From positions 62,001 to 126,000 of the forward strand of contig NZ_VJZP01000007.1 of NCBI RefSeq assembly GCF_007097265.1: a DNA stretch of 64,000 nt, given 5' to 3'. A program made the position numbers and the translations under genes. The notes under the pieces were generated by a model. The model saw only the letters and a list, made by a program, of their open reading frames with translations. It made no database searches and had not been told where the DNA came from. Each line of letters opens with the position of its first letter. Position 1 is the stretch's first letter. Shown piece by piece: positions 1 through 8,990 of this stretch. Source of the stretch: Flavobacterium gawalongense (GTDB taxonomy: Bacteria; Bacteroidota; Bacteroidia; Flavobacteriales; Flavobacteriaceae).

Positions 1-3000
1 TTTTTTTCAACCATGCTAGTGATGGTTTTGATGTCAAAATCCTTGAAATCAATTGCGATAGGTGCATTCGTATTATTAGATTGGGATTGGATTCGGATGT
101 TACTTCCGTCTTTACTTAATTCGAAATTATCAGCGTAAATTCCTTTTTTGCCAAAACGAATTAAATTGTCTTGGGATATTTTCCAAGATTCATAGTTGAG
201 TAACAGATTGTCCGGACTAAGGTTTATTTCGTTGTATCCGTTATTCGCTTGTAGTGTACCGGTAATCAAGTACCTTTCTACGTCTTTTACATCTTTTAAT
301 TGCAATGTATAATCCAGAATATTTTTTTCGCCTTTCCCGGAAATATTGGTGTAAGGCAACTGAATTTGTTTGTTTTGGATATCATCTATAATTAAAGTGT
401 AAACAAGTGCTTTATCTTGAGTATCCACTTTTAGAGTCGCATTTGTAATGGTATTTTCTCCATAAATTAATTTTGGAATGGTACCGTTCAGAACAATAGA
501 GTCGTTTACGGAATTGTATCTTCCATCTATAGTAATAGGTTCAAGACTTTTCAATTCAGGAATAAGTTTTAATAGAATTGGACTGTCTTTTACACTAATT
601 TTAAATGCAAATTGTTGTTTTTCAACAGCTATTTTTCTTGAATTCGGGTTGCTGTCATAATATTGAGCAATAGAATTTTTTAAAGCAGTCGCTATTTTTG
701 ACAACTTGTATTTTCCATTTACTTCCCCATCTAAAAATGGGGATTTCAATAGTAATGTATTCTTTTCAGAAGTGGATGTTGCGACTACGGTAATAGAATC
801 AATTACAAATTGTTCATTCGCATTGGCTATCGTTATGCTGTGCGCATTCACTGTTCCGTTGAGGTAATCTAAATTAGCCGATTGAATGTCAGCATCTACA
901 ACACCTCTTATTTTCATTGGGCCTGCATGGAGATTCAGTTTTTCCAAATCGGCGATGTCAACATTCAGTTTTAATTTCCCTGTAGGATATTTGTCTCTGA
1001 AACTACCGCTGCTGACTAAATCAAAAGTCAGATTAGGATCTTTTGCGAAAGCAGTTGCATTGAAATTTCCGCTGTGAATATTCCCTTTTACGCTCAGATT
1101 TTGATACGTATATTTATTGTAATACGCTTTTAGAATAGTTCCGTTGAAAGAAGTCGTAGCAGTTTTTAGATTGGAACCACTTCCTTTTATGTTGGCTTTT
1201 AAAGTGACTTTTCCAATAGAATCGTTTTTGATAAATTTCCCTAATTCAAAATTAGTCAGCTCCATTTGGGCGTCATATTTATCCTGATTTTTTATGCTGC
1301 GGTCGTATGTGCCTTTGATTTTTGCATTTCCAAAACTACTTACCAAATTCATATTGGTATTAAAATTAGCAATAGTCCCTTTGAAAGTCCCTTTGGCACT
1401 GAACTTGGAAGGCAACTGAATCGAATTTGGAATCGTTCCTGGAGGTAAAAATCCATTAAAATCTTTTGAACCGGATTGTAAGTCTTCAATATTCAAATCA
1501 AAATACGCTTTGTTCACATCAGGTAAACCGATAATTCTTCCGCTGGCAGCCACTTTTGTAGCTCCAATACCGCTAATTTCTATATCTGGGAATTCAAAAT
1601 TCTTTAATTTTCCTCTAATGTCTCCATTCACAAGCAGTATCGCATTGGGATGGCTCATAAAAGGATTCGTGTTTATCAAAGTAGGAGCAAAAAGCAAAAT
1701 ATCCTTAATACCCAATTTACTTTTCTTCAAATAAGCAGTAAGCCCTAATTCTCCTGGATTTTTAGCCAGTGATTGAATGGATGGATATCCAATTCTGATT
1801 TCATCTCTCAACTCCGTTTGAGGGGTTTTTAAATATAATTTTTTAAGAAACGCATTTTTTTTACCGTAGAAAAATTCAGCGTTAAACGATTGAATGTTTA
1901 AGCCGCTTTTGTCTTTAAGTGTTAACGAATTTGCTTCTCCGGAAATATTTTCGGGATTGTAATTTAGGAAATCCACTTGTAGGTTTAAATTGGTAATACT
2001 CAAATGGTTGTAATCGATACCTTTTTGAATTGCAACAGCATTATTATTGTCATAACGGAAGGTTACACGTTTAAACTCCGTTTTATTTACTTTGACTTCC
2101 CAGTTGTTGGGTTCACCGTTAGCAGATTCTTTTTTTGCATTTGTTTTGTTTTGTTTGCCAAAAGCCAATTCGCCTTCCGCACCAACTAAGTCAATACTTT
2201 CGACTAATAGCAATTGATTGTAAAGATCAATTTTGTCGATTTTAGCTAATAGTTTTTTAAAGTAGAATTTAGTGGATAACTTAGTTTCCTCACTCTGATA
2301 ATCGAAATCAATTTTTGCGAAATCAATTTCTCCCAATTTTAGTTTTAGGATGGATTCCGGAGTGTTTTTGGCGGCGGCCACTTTGGTTGCATTGGAGATT
2401 TGAACCAAACCTTGTCTTAATTTAAACTTTAGTCCATTAATTTTAGCTTTTGGAATTTCAAAGTTCATTTTGTCTAAATCGAACGTTCTAATTCTCGTTT
2501 CAAAGTGATTTAGATTGGCAATTATATTATTTTTTGTAACGGCATCGGTATAATTAAACTTTATTCGGTCCAGCTTAATTTCTTCCACGGAAAATTGCAT
2601 CGGTGGTGTATCGCTCTTCTGTTTCTCTGGCGAAGCAAAAGCCTTAACAATGTATTCAAAATTAAAAACGGCTTTCGAATCTCTATTTAAATTAGCTAAA
2701 ATACCTTCCATTTCCACGGAATTAATTTCGACTTTGTTGTTCATTAATTGCAATAGGCTAATATCTACAGCTAATTTTTCTCCAGCAAAAAGAGTGTCTT
2801 TTTTTTGATCTTCAAAATAAACGCCTTCGAGAATTACTTTTTTTGGAAGTCCAATTTCTATTCGGTCAATAGAGACTTTGGTTTTGATTTTTCCTTCCAG
2901 ATAAGTTATCGCTTTTTCTTTGGCATAATTTTGAACTGAGGGAATTTGAATAGCCACAACTAATATTAAGAACAAAAGGATTACTGATCCTATTATCCAA

Positions 3001-3038
3001 AGGAAAATCTTTAAACTTTTCTTTAAGTATTTTTTCAA
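1..3038 (-). CDS. tamB: TamB-like translocation/assembly module protein (AsmA/DUF490 superfamily), 3' end outside window
   Basis: An uninterrupted minus-strand frame of 1012 codons runs off the left edge. It opens with a short lysine-rich stretch and one membrane anchor (about residues 9-28), followed by a very long periplasmic region of beta-rich, weakly repetitive segments, as in TamB/AsmA-type proteins that move lipid or outer-membrane protein between membranes. The start appears to be TTG at 3038: a TAA lies in frame a few codons upstream, no ATG lies between, and the next ATG would remove the membrane anchor. The C-terminal DUF490/TamB domain that would settle the family is outside the window, so AsmA-like remains the alternative. 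Confidence 0.75.
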   Translation of the reverse strand, partial: MKKYLKKSLKIFLWIIGSVILLFLILVVAIQIPSVQNYAKEKAITYLEGKIKTKVSIDRIEIGLPKKVILEGVYFEDQKKDTLFAGEKLAVDISLLQLMNNKVEINSVEMEGILANLNRDSKAVFNFEYIVKAFASPEKQKSDTPPMQFSVEEIKLDRIKFNYTDAVTKNNIIANLNHFETRIRTFDLDKMNFEIPKAKINGLKFKLRQGLVQISNATKVAAAKNTPESILKLKLGEIDFAKIDFDYQSEETKLSTKFYFKKLLAKIDKIDLYNQLLLVESIDLVGAEGELAFGKQNKTNAKKESANGEPNNWEVKVNKTEFKRVTFRYDNNNAVAIQKGIDYNHLSITNLNLQVDFLNYNPENISGEANSLTLKDKSGLNIQSFNAEFFYGKKNAFLKKLYLKTPQTELRDEIRIGYPSIQSLAKNPGELGLTAYLKKSKLGIKDILLFAPTLINTNPFMSHPNAILLVNGDIRGKLKNFEFPDIEISGIGATKVAASGRIIGLPDVNKAYFDLNIEDLQSGSKDFNGFLPPGTIPNSIQLPSKFSAKGTFKGTIANFNTNMNLVSSFGNAKIKGTYDRSIKNQDKYDAQMELTNFELGKFIKNDSIGKVTLKANIKGSGSNLKTATTSFNGTILKAYYNKYTYQNLSVKGNIHSGNFNATAFAKDPNLTFDLVSSGSFRDKYPTGKLKLNVDIADLEKLNLHAGPMKIRGVVDADIQSANLDYLNGTVNAHSITIANANEQFVIDSITVVATSTSEKNTLLLKSPFLDGEVNGKYKLSKIATALKNSIAQYYDSNPNSRKIAVEKQQFAFKISVKDSPILLKLIPELKSLEPITIDGRYNSVNDSIVLNGTIPKLIYGENTITNATLKVDTQDKALVYTLIIDDIQNKQIQLPYTNISGKGEKNILDYTLQLKDVKDVERYLITGTLQANNGYNEINLSPDNLLLNYESWKISQDNLIRFGKKGIYADNFELSKDGSNIRIQSQSNNTNAPIAIDFKDFDIKTITSMVEK

Positions 3039-3205
3039 ATGGTCTTGTTTTTAGGTCTAAAATTAACCAATTTAATCCAGAATAGCAATTTCAATCACAA
3101 ACAGAATTATCCACAAAGGTGAAAAATAGAAAAAGAAATTTATTACAAAATTTAAAAATAGTATTGTAAAATTTTTGGATGGTAATAAAAATCTACAACT
3201 TCAGT

Positions 3206-4903
3206 TTATGTTTTATATATTGGAATTTCATTAAAATTTTCTGCCTGTTTTTCATCTAATAAAATGTCTTTTATAGCCATTAGCATCGCTTTATTTGAAG
3301 TAAAAAGTTCCCGATTAAAATTGATAACTGTAGTAATGTCTATATTTTCAATAGGGGCGAGTTGTGCTTCAGTGTAAAAGGTGTTGAGTGCTGTAGTATA
3401 GTTTTTTTGAATCGTATCAAATAAAGATTCCAGTTCTTCAAAACTTGCCTGTTTTTCTTTATTGAGTAACGCATTTAATTTCAGGTAGAGATTTTCAGTT
3501 TCATTTTTGTGATGTAGGAAAAATTGATATTTGATATCTTTAGACGAACGACTGAGATTCGCAATATTACTTCCAATATCTTTCACACTTTTCACGGCGT
3601 GCATGGAACTTCTTCCGGCAGAAATTAATTGGTTGAGTTCAGAATTTTGTTCGCTATTTAATTTTGCTCTTAATTTCAAATAAAAAGCCTGTAATTCGCC
3701 TTGCAACTGTTTTAGGAATTCGTATTTTTCTTCAATAGTTTTTGAATTAAAATTCCTTTCCTTATTGATTTCCTTGAAATCAATTTGTTCCTCAAGTGCA
3801 AGAATATGTATCTTGAATAGCTCAAGATTGAAAATCATCGAATTATGGATAAAATATTTCGTTTCCATTCGGAATAAATCCAAAGCAGTTTCGTGTTCAT
3901 TAATTGTGGCATGTCCTATAAAAGCAGCGGTAGAACCATCAGTATCTTTGAAAAAACGTTCTAAAAATTTTGCAAACAAATCGAGTAGGGGAAGAAAAAT
4001 AACAATAGAGAGCAGATTGATCAGGCTTGAAAAAGTTACTAAGCCAATGAGCGGATCCTTGATATTGAAAATGTCAGTTATCAGCGACAGAATTGGTTTT
4101 AGCAATAGAAAAGCAAATACCGTGAGGAAGACATTGAAAAGTAAATTACCGAGTACCACCCGCTTTTTTGACGCATTACCTCCTATAGCGCCCAATAGTA
4201 TTTTGATCACTGTGCCTGTTTCCGATCCCAAAACAATGGCAGCTGCTGAGGGAAATTCGATAGCTCCCACATGAAGTGCACTAAGCGTAAGTGCCATAGT
4301 TACGGAACTGGATTGAACAAGCAAGGTGATGATAAACCCAATGAGTAGAAAAACAGCCAGCGACATTTCGGCATATTTCGAAAAATCAAAGTCCTTCACC
4401 TGCGCTTCCATAGCCGTTTTCATAAAGGAAAGCCCAATGAATAATAAGCCAAACCCGAGAAGAAAATAAGAGACATATTTCATTGTCTTGCGGTTCCTGA
4501 ATAGGATAAGAAAAAAGCCCCCTAAGCAAACCGCCGGATAGGCAACCACTTCTATATTCGTTTTAAAACCAAGCGTGGCGACCAACCAGCTATCGAGTGT
4601 GGTGCCCAGATTTGCACCAAGAATAACAGCCATGGCATTTTTCATGGTAAATACGCCAGCTCCCACAAATGCCAGCACCATCAGCGAAACCATTGAACTG
4701 CTCTGAAGAACACCAGTTACTATAGCTCCGCCTGCTACAGCTCCTATCTTGTTTTTGGTAATGTGCTGTAGAAAGAGTTTGAAATTTCTCCCAGAAAGAT
4801 TCTTTAATGATTCCTCCAGTAAATACATAGCAAAAAGAAACAAGCCAATTCCGGCAGCAAGTTTAAAAATATGATTGAGGATTTCCATAGCTATAAATAA
4901 CAT
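3206..4903 (-). CDS. Na/Pi cotransporter family protein with PhoU-like C-terminal domain
   Basis: Predicted sodium-dependent phosphate transporter of the inner membrane. The N-terminal ~320 residues are hydrophobic and carry the two inverted-repeat signature motifs QSSS at about residues 67-70 and 197-200, typical of the Na_Pi_cotrans (NptA/YjbB) family. The C-terminal ~220 residues are soluble and helical, resembling the PhoU-like domain fused to bacterial members; 565 aa is normal for that fusion. An internal ATG five codons in (4888) is an equally plausible start, giving MEILNH. The gene stands alone between the tamB-like gene and the NIPSNAP gene, all on the same strand. Direction of phosphate movement cannot be told from sequence. 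Confidence 0.88.
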   Translation of the reverse strand: MLFIAMEILNHIFKLAAGIGLFLFAMYLLEESLKNLSGRNFKLFLQHITKNKIGAVAGGAIVTGVLQSSSMVSLMVLAFVGAGVFTMKNAMAVILGANLGTTLDSWLVATLGFKTNIEVVAYPAVCLGGFFLILFRNRKTMKYVSYFLLGFGLLFIGLSFMKTAMEAQVKDFDFSKYAEMSLAVFLLIGFIITLLVQSSSVTMALTLSALHVGAIEFPSAAAIVLGSETGTVIKILLGAIGGNASKKRVVLGNLLFNVFLTVFAFLLLKPILSLITDIFNIKDPLIGLVTFSSLINLLSIVIFLPLLDLFAKFLERFFKDTDGSTAAFIGHATINEHETALDLFRMETKYFIHNSMIFNLELFKIHILALEEQIDFKEINKERNFNSKTIEEKYEFLKQLQGELQAFYLKLRAKLNSEQNSELNQLISAGRSSMHAVKSVKDIGSNIANLSRSSKDIKYQFFLHHKNETENLYLKLNALLNKEKQASFEELESLFDTIQKNYTTALNTFYTEAQLAPIENIDITTVINFNRELFTSNKAMLMAIKDILLDEKQAENFNEIPIYKT

Positions 4904-4989
4904 TAAAGATACTTAAATTTATTAGTAAATTATTGGTAAAAAAATCAACTTCCCCTATTTTAAAATTACAAAGTATTTTCTAATCTTAA

Positions 4990-5023
4990 ATAAAAAAACC
5001 ACAACTTTTTTAGAGTTGTAGTT
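4990..5023 (-). terminator. Rho-independent terminator after the NIPSNAP gene
   Basis: On the minus strand a 10-bp stem (AACTACAACT / AGTTGTGGTT, one T-G wobble) is followed by a run of seven T. It lies about 30 bases past the stop codon at 5053. Confidence 0.75.
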
Positions 5024-5052
5024 CTGTTTTACGGAATGTTGAGTTGTAAAAA

Positions 5053-5862
5053 CTAATAATCGGAATAGTCCGTTGGATACATAAAAGTAATATCAATATG
5101 AGATACATTATTTTTATATTTTTCCATTCCTGACATTTCTTTCCATTCTGGTGCTTCACCAAAGGATTTCCAATGTGCGTCTCGACTGGCTTGATCAGCG
5201 AAAGTGGTCATGTACATTAAGTTTGGCATCTTGGCTCCCGAAATCACTTCGCTATAAAATACCGCATTAAATCCCAATTTATCAAAGAGTTTAATTTCTC
5301 CGCCGCCATTAAACATATCTACTTTGTTTTTGTAAATAGCTTCTGTTGCTGATTCGTAACTTCTTAATTCATATACGCGATTTGCTCTCGCGCTATTCAA
5401 AGCTGGCTTTGTCAAAATAGGATGATCTGAAAAAGCTTTCAATAAAACAGATTCTATACGCATATAAGGCGGTTGTTTGTAAGTAGCATCCAAATACTCC
5501 GCTCCGGTAGCTAAATAAGTTTTGTCCTTGGCTAGTTTTTCGTCAAGTCCAAGAAATTGTTCCATAGACAAAAATGGAATTAACACCATAATTTTTTTTA
5601 GGGTGTCAGTGGCGTTGGGTTTTGGTTTGAACACGCCAATATTTTTAATTCCTAATTTTTTCAATCCTGGCAAATACGCTTCTTTCAGATATTTATCAGT
5701 GATTTGTTCTTGCTGTTTCGTTTTTAAAATATAGGTTTTGAGTTGGTAGAATTCCCTTGATTTTGTGACAGGTTTTGTCTCCATTGCATTAGCGGGAGTT
5801 GTTTTGAAACTGGTAATTGTAAAGATGATTAGTATTAAAAAAAGTAATTTTTTTAATTTCAT
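5053..5862 (-). CDS. NIPSNAP family protein, exported
   Basis: A 269-aa protein with a signal peptide (residues 1-26, ending ANA) and two ferredoxin-like alpha/beta halves typical of NIPSNAP: one beginning near residue 38 (REFYQLKTYIL) and a second near 165 (NRVYELRSY), the latter with the usual tail around W-K-S-F. Bacterial NIPSNAP proteins are dimeric alpha-beta barrel proteins of unknown enzymatic role. The gene is monocistronic, with its own terminator downstream and a 229-base gap to the divergent transglutaminase-like gene. Confidence 0.88.
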   Translation of the reverse strand: MKLKKLLFLILIIFTITSFKTTPANAMETKPVTKSREFYQLKTYILKTKQQEQITDKYLKEAYLPGLKKLGIKNIGVFKPKPNATDTLKKIMVLIPFLSMEQFLGLDEKLAKDKTYLATGAEYLDATYKQPPYMRIESVLLKAFSDHPILTKPALNSARANRVYELRSYESATEAIYKNKVDMFNGGGEIKLFDKLGFNAVFYSEVISGAKMPNLMYMTTFADQASRDAHWKSFGEAPEWKEMSGMEKYKNNVSHIDITFMYPTDYSDY

Positions 5863-6079
5863 TTTTTAATTTTTTATGGTTAGAAGTTAAATTTCAATAG
5901 ATTATAAAAGTATAACAAAAAACTGCAACTTTTTATAGTTTATGAATGAATTCTTTCCTTTTTTTGGGCCAATTTATATATCTTAAAGTCTATTTGGAGT
6001 CTTATTTGAGAATCTGATAAAAAGAGAAAGTGAATGGCAATAAATTAAATATTGATAATTAGTAGCAATTGCAAATAGG

Positions 6080-6087
6080 TATATTTA
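6080..6087 (+). promoter_or_regulatory. Possible -7 element of the 6092 gene
   Basis: TATATTTA matches TAnnTTTG at seven of eight positions and lies four bases before the ATG, implying a very short or absent leader. No TTG sits at a good -33 distance, so this is weak. Confidence 0.3.
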
Positions 6088-6091
6088 CAGG

Positions 6092-6880
6092 ATGAAGTTT
6101 ACAGTATACAGTGAGTTATCATACGAAGTCATTTCTCCAACTACCTTTATTTTTAATATACAGGCAGCAAAATCGGCGAGTCAAATAGTTGTTTCAGAAT
6201 CTATTATCGTTACTCCCGCCATAAAATTTGAGGAATTTACATTGAAAAATTCGGGTACACGGTTTGTAAAAATGCAAGTAAACCAAGGATTGTTTTTTAC
6301 AATAATTTACCAAGCAGAAATTGATGTTCACTATACGATTTATGATGAAAAAGTACTTTTGAAATCTATACCAATTATAAACCTGGATAACGAAGTATTA
6401 CCCTTTATTTCTCCAAGCAGGCATTGCGAGTCGGATAAATTATCAGAATTTGCCATGAATGAATTTGGATTTTTGCCCAATGAATATGCTAAGGCTAAGG
6501 CCATAAATGAATGGATTTTCAATACTGTCGAATATAAAACAGGCGTTACCAATTCCAGTACTTCAGCATGCGATACGTTACTGTACAAAGTGGGTGTTTG
6601 TAAAGACTTTGCACATTTAGGGATTGCGCTGTGTAGAGCGTTAGATATACCGGCACGCTATTTTACCGGATATGCGTATAATCTTAATCCACCAGATTTT
6701 CATGCTTGTTTTGAAGCGTATATTGGCGGACAATGGCTGTTTTTTGATCCCACTAAATTAGCTGTTTCTAATGGATTAGTAAAAATAGCGAATGGGAAAG
6801 ATGCTTCAGAAGTAGCGGTTGCCAGTTACTTTGGAGATGTTAATTGTACATTCATGAAAATTGAATGCACCCCCTGTTAA
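6092..6880 (+). CDS. Transglutaminase-like cysteine protease-fold protein
   Basis: A 262-aa cytoplasmic protein with the bacterial transglutaminase layout: an N-terminal beta-rich domain (about 1-100) and a catalytic domain with Cys170 in GVCKDFAH, His204 in DFHACFEAY and Asp219 in FFDPT, the complete Cys-His-Asp triad. Proteins of this kind often act as peptidases or amidases rather than cross-linkers; the substrate is unknown. There is no signal peptide. The gene is single, divergent from the NIPSNAP gene, and is followed directly by a gene remnant on the other strand. Confidence 0.87.
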   Translation: MKFTVYSELSYEVISPTTFIFNIQAAKSASQIVVSESIIVTPAIKFEEFTLKNSGTRFVKMQVNQGLFFTIIYQAEIDVHYTIYDEKVLLKSIPIINLDNEVLPFISPSRHCESDKLSEFAMNEFGFLPNEYAKAKAINEWIFNTVEYKTGVTNSSTSACDTLLYKVGVCKDFAHLGIALCRALDIPARYFTGYAYNLNPPDFHACFEAYIGGQWLFFDPTKLAVSNGLVKIANGKDASEVAVASYFGDVNCTFMKIECTPC

Positions 6881-6976
6881 ATCTGACTTTAAGTCTTTTA
6901 ATTCTGAATTTGATGAAATTGAAGCGATTTCTTATGAATGAAATTCTATTGCTTAAATGTTTATTTAAGAAGTTTT

Positions 6977-7152
6977 TTAATCTAAAATTTTTCTAATGGT
7001 GATTCGGTTGTCGTCTCTCATTTTCCAGATTTCTCCAAACAAAGTAATGTTTTCTCCCATTTTAAATTCATGGTATTTGTCTGCACTTCCAAGGTTAGGA
7101 ATACTAATTACAGCAAAATAAATTGTCCCATCGGTAGTTTTTATCTTGGCAG
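6977..7152 (-). pseudogene. C-terminal remnant of a small unknown protein, cut by an inverted repeat
   Basis: The minus strand has an open stretch of about 58 codons ending in TAA at 6977, reading ...TDGTIYFAVISIP... and ...ENITLFGEIWKMRDD..., a convincing beta-rich, OB-fold-like protein end. No start codon is present: the frame runs straight into the perfect inverted repeat at 7153, where protein-like character stops. This looks like the 3' part of a gene whose 5' part was lost on insertion or excision of a mobile element. The family is not recognised. Confidence 0.6.
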
Positions 7153-7196
7153 TGTCTCGTCCTGAAAAAAGTGTAAACTTTTTTCAGGACGAGACA
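7153..7196. repeat. Perfect 20-bp inverted repeat, possible fused ends of an insertion sequence
   Basis: Two perfect 20-base arms (7153-7172 and 7177-7196) are separated by only four bases (gtaa). The outer end reads TGTCTCGTCCTG, as terminal repeats of insertion sequences often do (TG start). It lies at the break point of the truncated gene at 6977. It could be a relic of an element deleted down to its two ends, or a strong hairpin. Confidence 0.6.
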
Positions 7197-7222
7197 AACA
7201 GTTTGATTCACCGAGTAAAAAA

Positions 7223-7259
7223 ATCCGTGTAAATCGGTATAATCTGTACAATCTGTGGG
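7223..7259. repeat. Four degenerate tandem 9-10 base units (ATCnGTrnA)
   Basis: Units ATCCGTGTAA, ATCGGTATA, ATCTGTACA and ATCTGTGGG follow one another. The rest of the gene-free stretch 7260-7586 shows no convincing gene, only short AT-rich reading frames. Confidence 0.5.
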
Positions 7260-7586
7260 CTAATATTTATGCTTTATAAATGTAGAAACGACGAAAATTG
7301 TATTCGAAATGATTTTAGTCCGCATTACGGATAGTCATATTATTTAAAATATAATTTGTCTAATAGTATTGATTGATTTGGTTCATCTAAAAAATTATAA
7401 AAAATGTAACTAATTGAATTTTAAGCAAATGCATTCTATTTAATTGACATGAAAAGCACTTTTAAGAAAAATACTCAGTCAGTTTGAGCATCTCGTTTGG
7501 ACCAACAATCTCAAATCATTTTATTCAAGAAATTGAAAATGAACTAGCAGTTTTGATCATATAGCGATTAGTTATTTAATTTCTTT

Positions 7587-8024
7587 TTAAAGACCTACAA
7601 AATCTTCACTTTTAGGGAAAATACTCAAGGCTTGAACTGCAATTTCAGGAGTAGGAGATGCTAATTTGCGAAGTTTGGTATCCATCCAAGCGCCATCAAC
7701 AGTTATGGTTGCACAAAGTTTGTTGTCTTCATTCAAAAACTCATGAACAATAGACCAGCGCGAAGCATCGGCTTTCATTTTGGAGGTTTTGGTATGCATA
7801 AAAATTTTGTCCGAAATCTTTATTTCTTTTCTAAAAACACATTCTTCCCTAAAAAGAATAGGGCCAAAATTTTGTGCTTGCATCACCTTCATTGTTAATC
7901 CAAGACTTTCTAGAATTTCGATACGATGTTGGGCTCCAAAATCATAGTATGCACTATGTCGTACATGAAAATTAGGATCAAGATCAGACCAACGGAAAGA
8001 TAATTCTTTTATAAATGAAGTCAT
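7587..8024 (-). CDS. Acyl-CoA thioesterase, 4HBT hotdog-fold family
   Basis: A 145-aa cytoplasmic protein with the 4-hydroxybenzoyl-CoA thioesterase hotdog layout. The N-terminal motif RWSDLDPNFHVRHSAYYDF (residues 11-29) holds the candidate catalytic acid (Asp14 or Asp16) and the helix of the hotdog; the strands that follow (FGPILFREECVFRKEI, ASRWSIVHEF, CATITVDGAWMD) fit the sheet. Members hydrolyse acyl-CoA esters; the chain length cannot be read. Length is usual for a single-domain member. The gene stands alone in a region otherwise marked by gene decay. Confidence 0.85.
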   Translation of the reverse strand: MTSFIKELSFRWSDLDPNFHVRHSAYYDFGAQHRIEILESLGLTMKVMQAQNFGPILFREECVFRKEIKISDKIFMHTKTSKMKADASRWSIVHEFLNEDNKLCATITVDGAWMDTKLRKLASPTPEIAVQALSIFPKSEDFVGL

Positions 8025-8212
8025 TTTATGTTGTTTTAGGATACTTTCTGGATTAAATTTTAGTGAAAGTATATAGATTTAGAAAATCGAAAATACTAAT
8101 AAAAAAGGAATGTAATGACGGTAGATCTTGTTTTTTAAGGCTTTTTTATGATAATCAAACAAAAGTAATTTGTTAATTTATTGCTTGTTATAACGAAAAA
8201 ATTAATGTGGCC

Positions 8213-8220
8213 TATCTTTG
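8213..8220 (+). promoter_or_regulatory. -7 element (TATCTTTG) before the frameshifted 8274 gene
   Basis: TATCTTTG fits TAnnTTTG fully. The nearest upstream TTG (8185) gives a 25-base spacer, longer than usual. The gene starts 54 bases downstream. Confidence 0.4.
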
Positions 8221-8273
8221 TATTATAAAAAATGATTATTCAATTCTGGATAATAAAATAAAACCTAAGAAGG

Positions 8274-8653
8274 ATGAAAAAAATAATTGTACTGTTGTTG
8301 CTAACGGGCGGTATGTATGCTCAAGAACAAGTGTTTAATGTGCAGCGGTATTGCATAGATGAGAACCTTTTAAACAAGGCGAATGTAATATAGCAGGAAA
8401 TGAATACTCTTTTGTGTTCTTAGACACTAAAAAGAGCAATGTGGTATTCTTTCTTACTGAAATGAGATTGAAATATAAAATTGTTAAGTCAAGTATTTTT
8501 TCTTTCGATCCTAATTATACCGTCTATACTTTAGAAAATGAAAAGGAACAAATAGAAATGAGAATAAATAAGCAGAACACTAAGATCGAATTCCTGTATC
8601 CTAATAATCACATTTATTTAACGGTAGGGAAGTCTACTAAGGCAGTAAATTAA
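8274..8653 (+). pseudogene. Small secreted protein gene broken by a frameshift
   Basis: Starting at ATG 8274 a clear signal peptide is read (MKKIIVLLLLTGGMYAQEQ) followed by VFNVQRYCIDE, after which the frame closes at TAG 8391. The next frame takes over at about 8361 (EPFKQGECNIAGNEY...) and continues to TAA 8651-8653, passing through FLDTKKSNVVFF. Joined, the two frames give a secreted protein of about 126 aa. A one-base indel near 8360-8363 explains the break. The family is not recognised. Promoter and terminator are both still in place, so decay looks recent, unless the indel is an assembly error. Confidence 0.65.
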
Positions 8654-8677
8654 TTGATTGTCAGAAAATTTAACTTA

Positions 8678-8705
8678 CAGCAAACTTTTGTTTGCTGCTT
8701 TTTTA
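8678..8705 (+). terminator. Terminator of the 8274 gene
   Basis: CAGCAAAC, tttt, GTTTGCTG: a perfect 8-bp stem with a 4-base loop, followed by C and six T, 25 bases after the stop codon. Confidence 0.85.
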
Positions 8706-8976
8706 ACTGGATTGAAATTCGTGCAATTCTTTGACAAATTGTTTTCGTTGGTACCAATCATTATAAACCAAATGATATTTTTCAACTTTGAATTTTGCGA
8801 AATCAAAATTCCGATACTTTTCTAAAGTTTCAATCCACTTTTCTTTATGGCTGATTTCTTTTCGAAATCGAGCGACAGTTGCGTGAGCTGTATTAATGAA
8901 ATAGCGTTTGTCAATACTTTCCTCTAATCCTGAATTCGTGAAATTTGTTCTTAAGTTGTTTCTCTTTTAAATCCAT
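8703..8976 (-). pseudogene. 2'-5' RNA ligase-like (2H phosphoesterase) gene with internal deletion and frame break
   Basis: The last ~90 codons read as the C-terminal third of a 2H phosphoesterase: ...NSGLEESIDKRYFINTAHATVARF... contains one HxTx catalytic motif (HATV), and the tail ...YNDWYQRKQFVKELHEF ends at TAA 8703. The first HxTx motif and the middle of the protein are missing. The open frame has no start of its own, but ATG 8976 in another frame begins MDLKE, a start I recall for this family. This suggests an internal deletion joining the first few codons to the last third out of frame. It lies 14 bases after the tetR-like gene, probably the last member of that operon. Confidence 0.65.
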
Positions 8977-8990
8977 TTGTTTGCTTGTCT

